Assembly (NCBI GenBank): GCA_041747855.1
Contig: JBGTEJ010000007.1
Coordinates: 1 to 14,258 of the forward strand
DNA length: 14,258 nucleotides
Reading direction: 5' to 3'
Source of the DNA: ZC4RG35 sp041747855
Lineage (GTDB): Bacteria; Actinomycetota; Acidimicrobiia; Spongiisociales; ZC4RG35
Numbering within the stretch: the stretch's first letter is position 1; each line of letters starts with the position of its first letter. A program made the position numbers and the translations under genes. Shown here in pieces: positions 7,679 to 12,329 of this stretch. The notes under the pieces were generated by a model. It was not told the DNA's origin and ran no database searches. It was given only the letters and a program-made list of their open reading frames with translations.

Positions 7679-7707
7679 AACGTACAGGATGGCACTGACA
7701 AAAACAA
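7679..7707 (-). promoter_or_regulatory. Leaderless promoter of the HNH endonuclease gene
   Basis: On the minus strand a -35-like TTGTTT (7702-7707) is followed by a 17-base spacer, then TACGTT (7679-7684), then 6 bases, then ATG. No Shine-Dalgarno sequence is present. This is one of the few promoters here where both hexamers are suggested. Confidence 0.5.
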
Positions 7708-7712
7708 GAGGG

Positions 7713-7730
7713 TTGTCGTCGATTCGACAA
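7713..7730. repeat. 18-bp dyad upstream of the HNH gene promoter
   Basis: TTGTCG, six bases, CGACAA: a perfect 6-bp inverted repeat at 41-58 bases upstream of the HNH start codon, just beyond the proposed -35. It could bind a regulator, or it could be chance. Confidence 0.25.
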
Positions 7731-7776
7731 GAAATATTGTGGTACTCGAAGAGAGATTACGACCGTGTGCCCTGCC

Positions 7777-7807
7777 GGCCCCACTTTCCGATGCTGGATC
7801 TGGGGCC
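7777..7807 (-). terminator. Possible hairpin after the cNMP-binding gene
   Basis: GGCCCCA (7777-7783) and TGGGGCC (7801-7807) form a perfect 7-bp GC-rich stem with a 17-base loop, starting 3 bases after the stop codon of the minus-strand cNMP-binding gene. No T-run follows, so intrinsic termination is uncertain. It may be an RNA-stabilising hairpin. Confidence 0.3.
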
Positions 7808-7809
7808 TG

Positions 7810-8244
7810 TCAGCAGACCATCGCTTCGCGACCCGTCTGCTCGTCTCGCAGACGTTCCACCAAGTGTCGCAACAGCTTCCAGGCGAGCTCGGGGTCGCTC
7901 TTGAGGATGGGACGAAACTCCCACCTCGACACGAAGAAGGCGGTCATGTCGGTGGTGGCAGACACCGATGCGGTGCGTGGCCCGTCGTCGATCATGGCCA
8001 TCTCCCCGAAGAAGTCGCCGGGTCCGAGCTTGGCGAGGGTCTTTCCCTTGCGGGTGACCTTTGCCTCGCCGTCGATGATGAGGTGGAACCCGATCCCGCC
8101 GTGACCCTCGGTCATTATCTCCTCACCCGCCGAGTGGTGGACCTCCTTGCCACTCTCCAGAATCTTGTTCAGATCCTTCTGGCTCATGCCCTCGAATAGG
8201 GGAACTCCGCTCAAGAGGTTCAGCTTGTCCTTCTTGGTGGTCAA
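7810..8244 (-). CDS. Stand-alone cyclic nucleotide-binding domain protein
   Basis: The 144-residue protein is a single Crp/PKA-type cNMP-binding beta-barrel (about 8-125) with no DNA-binding helix-turn-helix or other output domain. The phosphate-binding cassette FGEMAMIDDGPRTASV (79-94) keeps the ribose-binding glutamate (E81), the phosphate-binding arginine (R90) and a threonine (T91). It should therefore bind cAMP or cGMP. It probably acts by protein-protein contact; such solo domains are usually annotated as Crp/Fnr-like. The start is a TTG: AAGGAAGG ends 6 bases upstream, and no ATG or GTG lies at that spacing. It follows the SnoaL-like gene by 66 bases on the same strand. The cyclase-like protein at the left end is a conceivable source of ligand, but that link is only inferred. 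Confidence 0.88.
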   Translation of the reverse strand: MTTKKDKLNLLSGVPLFEGMSQKDLNKILESGKEVHHSAGEEIMTEGHGGIGFHLIIDGEAKVTRKGKTLAKLGPGDFFGEMAMIDDGPRTASVSATTDMTAFFVSRWEFRPILKSDPELAWKLLRHLVERLRDEQTGREAMVC

Positions 8245-8310
8245 TCGGGTCCTTCCTTCAGGTCTGGGGTGACGATCCTAGCGAGCACACACCCGTCGCA
8301 CCCGTCGGTC

Positions 8311-8802
8311 TCATCCCGGGAACCCGGTGGTGTCGGCGATGCCGGGGAAGAAGTTGTACACCCGTTCCCCAGCGAAAAGGCGATGCTCCGGGTCCCACGG
8401 GAAGAAGATCACATTGCGCCACACCAATTTCTCGCCGGTCGGTTCGACCCCCAGCCACGGTCCTAGATGGGTGCCGTTGACCACTGCCTCCTCGCAGACA
8501 CCTTGTGGCCCGACAATGATGCTGGTCAAGGCGAAGTCGATGTCAGGGAACGCGGTGAGAAGTTCCATGTAGAAACGTGTCGCCCCCTCATGCCTCTCCC
8601 ATCGGTGGCCGGTCTGAACCAGTTCGTAGACACACTCGTCGGTGAGAGTCGCCATCAGCCCAGCAATGTCACGGGCGTCCTCGGCCTTGGAATGGGCTTT
8701 CCAGAGATCGCGCACATCGGCGTAGTCGTCGGAGTCGTGAGCCAACAGGTCCCTCACGAAGGGACGCCTGTCGATGGACTCCTGGATAAGGGGATGGGTC
8801 AT
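8311..8802 (-). CDS. SnoaL/NTF2-like domain protein
   Basis: The protein has 163 residues from ATG 8802. It shows the alpha+beta cone-fold pattern of SnoaL/NTF2-like proteins: a helix with WKAHSKAEDARD, then a TLTDECVYEL strand, a WERHEGATRFYMELLTAFPDIDF segment, and C-terminal strands ending in VYNFFPG. Such proteins are polyketide-cyclase-like or ester cyclase-like enzymes, or ligand-binding domains; the substrate cannot be read from sequence. The frame extends 14 codons further to a TTG at 8844. ATG 8802 is preferred because TACCCT lies 7 bases upstream (leaderless pattern) and the extra residues look unstructured. It is divergent from the NYN gene. Confidence 0.75.
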   Translation of the reverse strand: MTHPLIQESIDRRPFVRDLLAHDSDDYADVRDLWKAHSKAEDARDIAGLMATLTDECVYELVQTGHRWERHEGATRFYMELLTAFPDIDFALTSIIVGPQGVCEEAVVNGTHLGPWLGVEPTGEKLVWRNVIFFPWDPEHRLFAGERVYNFFPGIADTTGFPG

Positions 8803-8809
8803 GACGTCA

Positions 8810-8815
8810 AGGGTA
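8810..8815 (-). promoter_or_regulatory. -10 element of a leaderless promoter (TACCCT)
   Basis: On the minus strand TACCCT is followed by 7 bases and then ATG 8802, with no Shine-Dalgarno sequence. This supports choosing the internal ATG as the start of the SnoaL-like gene. Confidence 0.45.
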
Positions 8816-8936
8816 GAAAGCTCGACCCACTGTTGCACCGTCAAATCCAGGTCGGGGTCTTCGAGCCGTCTGCGAGGTGCGCCCCGGCTGCCCAGGAACT
8901 CCGGGCCTCGGAAGGGGGTGGGGCGCCTGACGTATG

Positions 8937-8942
8937 TAGTCT
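8937..8942 (+). promoter_or_regulatory. -10 element of a leaderless promoter (TAGTCT)
   Basis: TAGTCT is followed by 6 bases and ATG 8949, with no Shine-Dalgarno sequence. It would drive the NYN-DAO-OCD operon. No convincing -35 is seen 17 bases upstream. Confidence 0.5.
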
Positions 8943-8948
8943 CCGGTC

Positions 8949-9956
8949 ATGGAAGAAGAACGGATTGCACTGTTCGTCGACTTCGAGAACCTTGCGATCG
9001 GGGCTAGGGAGGCGGGAGCACCGGGCGAGTTCAACTTCGAGCCGATCAGTAACGCTCTGGCGGAGCGAGGGCGTGTCGTGTCCCGTCGGGCCTACGCCGA
9101 CTGGTCGATGTTCGGAGACGCAAGAGACTCGTTGACGCGGAACCACGTCGAGCTCATCGAGATCCCCCAGCGTCGGGGAATGACCAGGAAGAACGCGGCG
9201 GACATCAAGATGGCGGTCGATGCCATCGAAGTCGCCTTCGAGCGGGACTATGTGACGACCTTCGTGATCTGTACCGGTGACTCCGACTTCACTCCACTGG
9301 TCCACAAGCTGCGTGAGCTGAACAAGAGAGTGATCGGTGTCGGTGTCAAAGGTTCGACATCGGCCCTCCTGCCACCCGCATGTGACGAGTTCCTCTTCTA
9401 CGACAATCTCGAAGGCGTCGACCTCCACCGTCAGACCCCACCAGAGCCGAGCGATGGAGACAACGGGGCTGTCGACTCGGACCTCGAAGTTCTGATCAGC
9501 ACCACCCTCGGGGGTTTGCTCCGTTCCGGTCAGGGCGAGGTCCTCGCCTCATCCCTCAAGAGAGCCCTCCTCAGGAAGGACTCCACTTTCTCGGAGGCGG
9601 ATTACGGGTTCAGGGCCTTCAGGGAACTCCTCAACCATCTCGAGTCGGAAGGGATCATCGAGCTCTCGGAGGGGCCGGGGCGTGGCGACCCGATCGTCCA
9701 GTTTTCGGCGACGAGTGGAGAAGATCAGGAGGCCTTCACCGTTCTCGCGGACGTGGTTGCCGGACTGTCTGCCAAGGGCGGGTCGGTGGCGATGTCCGGG
9801 TTGAAGAACCAACTGAGGAAACGACTGCCCCAATTCAGCGAGAAGAAGTTCGGCTACGGCGGCTTCCTCCAGTTCTGCAAGGCGGCCGCCACCAAGGGGT
9901 ACATTCAGCTCACCTGGGACGAAAGTCTCGGGGACTACACCGTCATGCCTGCATGA
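8949..9956 (+). CDS. NYN (PIN-like) RNase domain protein with two LOTUS/OST-HTH domains
   Basis: The protein has 335 residues. Residues 5-155 are a NYN/LabA-like PIN-fold nuclease: FVDFEN (9-14, D11), the acidic pair D85 and D91 in ADIKMAVDA, and GDSDF (110-114, D111 and D113) would form the metal centre. Residues about 178-252 and 261-333 are two OST-HTH/LOTUS domains, each with an F/Y-G-x-x-x-F core (YGFRAF 219-224; YGGFLQF 303-309). NYN-LOTUS proteins are taken to be RNA-directed: the LOTUS parts bind RNA (G-quadruplex binding is reported for some) and the NYN part may cleave it. It leads an operon, and its stop overlaps the next start as ATGA. Confidence 0.93.
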   Translation: MEEERIALFVDFENLAIGAREAGAPGEFNFEPISNALAERGRVVSRRAYADWSMFGDARDSLTRNHVELIEIPQRRGMTRKNAADIKMAVDAIEVAFERDYVTTFVICTGDSDFTPLVHKLRELNKRVIGVGVKGSTSALLPPACDEFLFYDNLEGVDLHRQTPPEPSDGDNGAVDSDLEVLISTTLGGLLRSGQGEVLASSLKRALLRKDSTFSEADYGFRAFRELLNHLESEGIIELSEGPGRGDPIVQFSATSGEDQEAFTVLADVVAGLSAKGGSVAMSGLKNQLRKRLPQFSEKKFGYGGFLQFCKAAATKGYIQLTWDESLGDYTVMPA

Positions 9957-11179
9957 CCAGGGTGATCGTCATCGGGTCGGGAATCATCGGCTCGTCAATC
10001 GCTTTCCAGTTGGCCCGTCGTGGCGTGGATGTTGTGGCTTTGGACAAGGGGAGAGGGCCGGCCGAAGGCTCGACGGGAGCCTCTTCGAGCATCTGTCGAT
10101 GCCGCTACACCTTCCCCGAAGTGGTGAGGTTGGCCTATCACGGTCAGGAGGCGTACGGGAACTGGGGTGAGTTCACTGGGCTGTCGGAACCGCGGTCGGG
10201 TCTGAACCGCGTCGGCGTCCTCTGGATGATGGGCGAGAGTCATGACAAGGTTGCCCGCGACACCGCCAAGCTCAGATCGCAGGGTGTGGCTGCCGAACAC
10301 CTCGGACCCGACGATGTCGAGACCCGGTTCCCGGCCCTCTCGACCTGTGCCGAACCGTTCGACCTCGAAGGGGACGTCGAGCATGTCTGTCGTCCCGGCG
10401 AAGCGTTTCTCTTCGAGCCACAGGGAGGGTATGCCGACCCGGTGGGGGCCAACCAGGACCTCATAGAAGCCACTCACAAACAAGGCGGCGACATTCGGTT
10501 CGCGACTCAGGTGGTTGGGATCATCAAAACCGGTGATCGGGTGACGGGTGTGAAACTGGCCGACGGATCGGATCTATCCGGTGACCTGGTAGTCAACGCA
10601 GCTGGCCCATGGTGCAACCAACTCAATGAGCTCGCCGGTGCCGACATCCGGTGGACCCTCACACCCACTCGCATCCAGACGGTCTACCGGGAGTGGCCCC
10701 AGGAGCTGGGCTCGTTACCCGTGGGAGCCGACAGTACGACGGGGATCTACTTCAGACCGGAGTCGGGTGGGCAGCAGGTGCTCGTGGGGTCGGTCCTGCC
10801 CGAAGACGAGGAGGAGGTCGTCGCCGATCCCGACCAATTCAAGCGGGTCCCGGACCAGGACTTCACCGCCCTCAAACTTGCCGCCTTTCATCATCGGATC
10901 CCGGCGTTGGAACCACGAGGGAATGTCTCGGGCATCGCCGGGCTGTACACCATCAACCGCGAGGACGTCCATCCGATCGTCGGCCCGACAGGAGTGGACG
11001 GGTTCTGGGTTGCTAACGGTTTCAGCGGTCATGGCTTCAAGCTCGCCCCCTCGATCGGTTCGATGGTCGCCCAGGCCGTCACCGGTGAGACAGCCGACTT
11101 CGACACCGACGTGCCCATGGACTTCTTCAGCGTCGATCGGGCCCCTCTGGAACTGGAAGTCAAAGCGGTACTGGCCTGA
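9953..11179 (+). CDS. DAO-family FAD-dependent oxidoreductase (D-amino acid / sarcosine oxidase-like)
   Basis: The 408-residue protein starts with an FAD dinucleotide fold, VIGSGIIGSSIA (6-17), with the ribose-binding acidic residue D31 at the end of beta2 and the STGASSS turn at 40-46. The C-terminal FAD-contacting segment VANGFSGHGFKLAPSIG (about 353-369) is typical of glycine/D-amino acid oxidase and sarcosine oxidase beta-type proteins. Members oxidise a C-N bond of an amino or imino acid and pass electrons to oxygen or an acceptor. There is no sign of the covalent-flavin cysteine motif seen in monomeric sarcosine oxidase. It overlaps both the NYN gene (ATGA) and the following gene (TGATG), so it is probably translationally coupled. 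The substrate is not deducible. Confidence 0.9.
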   Translation: MTRVIVIGSGIIGSSIAFQLARRGVDVVALDKGRGPAEGSTGASSSICRCRYTFPEVVRLAYHGQEAYGNWGEFTGLSEPRSGLNRVGVLWMMGESHDKVARDTAKLRSQGVAAEHLGPDDVETRFPALSTCAEPFDLEGDVEHVCRPGEAFLFEPQGGYADPVGANQDLIEATHKQGGDIRFATQVVGIIKTGDRVTGVKLADGSDLSGDLVVNAAGPWCNQLNELAGADIRWTLTPTRIQTVYREWPQELGSLPVGADSTTGIYFRPESGGQQVLVGSVLPEDEEEVVADPDQFKRVPDQDFTALKLAAFHHRIPALEPRGNVSGIAGLYTINREDVHPIVGPTGVDGFWVANGFSGHGFKLAPSIGSMVAQAVTGETADFDTDVPMDFFSVDRAPLELEVKAVLA

Positions 11180-12048
11180 TGCTCTATCTGGACGGCCCGG
11201 CGACCCGATCCGCCCTCCCGATGTCAGATGCGATCACCGCCATGGAAGAGGCCTTCCTGGGAGACCATGAGACGCCCCTTCGGACCCTGGTCGGAAGTTC
11301 GTTGGTAATGCCGGGCCGTCTTGGTGACAACACCGCGGTGAAGGTGGTCTCGACAGTCCCCGGCAGTCCGGCCGGCATAGTCGTTCTCTTCGGTCCCGAC
11401 GGCAGTCCCACAGGAATTGTCGACGGGCCGACTCTGACCTCGATCAGGACCGGTGCGGTGTGTGGTCTGGCTTCTCGGTTGTTGGCTTCTCAAGACGCCA
11501 GGGTCATGACCATGCTCGGTGCCGGCGCGATGGCTTTCGATCAGGTGGCCGCCATCCGTGAAGTGAGGCATATCGAGGAGGTCCTGGTCTGGTCGAGAGA
11601 CCCGGAAACCGCATCCCGCCTTGCCGAGCGTGTGGGTGGGGTGGTGGTTGTCGACGCCGACGAAGCCGTCGCCAAAGGGGACATCGTGTCTTGTGCGACA
11701 CCTTCCCGTGCCCCGCTCTTCAATGCTTCCGCCGCTCGTCCTGGAGTCCACCTCAATGCGGTCGGTGCTTTCACGCCCGAAATGGTGGAACTGCCACCCG
11801 AATTGGTGGCCGCTGCCTTCACGGTGGTGGATGACTACGAGGCGGCGGCTGCGGAGGCAGGGGACCTGATACAGGCACGAAAGCTGCCGGATCTCTCGCT
11901 CAGGGAGTTGCTCACCGGCAAGCTGCCCGATCTGGCTGGTAGGACGACCGTCTTCAAGAGTGTGGGTGTCGCCAGTCAGGACGTTGCCAGCGCCTTGAAG
12001 GCGATATCCAATGCCAGAGCCCAGGGCTTGGGCCAGGAGCTCGGCTAG
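11179..12048 (+). CDS. Ornithine cyclodeaminase / mu-crystallin family protein
   Basis: The 289-residue protein is slightly shorter than the usual 310-330. Family features: active-site lysine region AVKVVS (K55), the DGPTLTSIRTGAVCGLASR core (82-100), the NAD(P) loop LGAGAMAFDQ (113-122), and the VDD acidic residues (D218/D219) near AGDL (227-230). Homologues include ornithine cyclodeaminase, delta1-pyrroline-2-carboxylate/ketimine reductases (LhpI, mu-crystallin), alanine dehydrogenase-like enzymes and SbnB. Because it is coupled to an amino-acid oxidase-type flavoprotein that would generate an imine, imine reductase is a reasonable guess. Its stop overlaps the convergent DUF2277 gene. Confidence 0.9.
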   Translation: MLYLDGPATRSALPMSDAITAMEEAFLGDHETPLRTLVGSSLVMPGRLGDNTAVKVVSTVPGSPAGIVVLFGPDGSPTGIVDGPTLTSIRTGAVCGLASRLLASQDARVMTMLGAGAMAFDQVAAIREVRHIEEVLVWSRDPETASRLAERVGGVVVVDADEAVAKGDIVSCATPSRAPLFNASAARPGVHLNAVGAFTPEMVELPPELVAAAFTVVDDYEAAAAEAGDLIQARKLPDLSLRELLTGKLPDLAGRTTVFKSVGVASQDVASALKAISNARAQGLGQELG

Positions 12049-12260
12049 CCGGCTCGGGCCCCCCGGATCTCCAAACCGTCGAGCAGATGCTGTGAGGCCT
12101 CGGCGATTTCCCGGACCGCCGTCTGGAAGACCTCCTGGTTGTGAGGCGCGGGCCGGGCAAACCCTGAGATCTTCCGTACATACTGGAGAGCCGCCGCTTC
12201 GATTTCCTCGGACGGCGCGGGCGTGGCACCTTCCCTGAGAGTTTTTATCGATCTGCACAT
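12045..12260 (-). CDS. DUF2277 family protein
   Basis: The protein has 71 residues from ATG 12260. It matches the conserved DUF2277 pattern: start MCRSIKTLR, then EEIEAAALQYVRKISGF (about 19-35), a P-x-x-N region and a helical LL..L end. The function is unknown and no catalytic residues are established. An in-frame ATG four codons upstream (12272) exists, but family proteins begin at MCR, and TATGTT 7 bases before ATG 12260 makes a leaderless start there. The upstream ATG lies inside that -10 hexamer. The stop codon TAG and that of the convergent gene share the palindrome CTAG (12045-12048). Confidence 0.85.
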   Translation of the reverse strand: MCRSIKTLREGATPAPSEEIEAAALQYVRKISGFARPAPHNQEVFQTAVREIAEASQHLLDGLEIRGARAG

Positions 12261-12267
12261 GTGGCAA

Positions 12268-12273
12268 AACATA
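12268..12273 (-). promoter_or_regulatory. -10 element of a leaderless promoter (TATGTT)
   Basis: On the minus strand TATGTT is followed by 7 bases and the ATG of the DUF2277 gene. No Shine-Dalgarno sequence is present. Confidence 0.5.
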
Positions 12274-12291
12274 GCCGCTGTCGAAGTCGCC

Positions 12292-12329
12292 GATCACCCG
12301 TCCAGACTTCCTACCCTTGTCGGGTGATC
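12292..12329. promoter_or_regulatory. Inverted repeat bracketing the CLC gene promoter
   Basis: GATCACCCG (12292-12300) and CGGGTGATC (12321-12329) are perfect 9-bp inverted copies separated by 20 bases. The proposed -10 of the CLC gene (12312-12317) lies between them, and the right arm contains its GTG start. The placement suits a repressor bridging two half-sites about three helical turns apart, but it could be chance. Confidence 0.35.
12312..12317 (+). promoter_or_regulatory. -10 element of a leaderless promoter (TACCCT)
   Basis: TACCCT is followed by 6 bases and GTG 12324, with no Shine-Dalgarno sequence. This supports the GTG as the CLC start over the in-frame ATG at codon 22. Confidence 0.5.

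Noticed and set aside
8802..8809. TGACGTCA palindrome overlapping the SnoaL-like start codon
   Set aside because: It resembles a eukaryotic CRE site, which has no known meaning in bacteria. Eight bases is too short to call an operator.
11224..12297. 357-codon minus-strand frame over the OCD and DUF2277 genes
   Set aside because: It overlaps two genes with recognisable family motifs, has low-complexity shadow composition and no domain.
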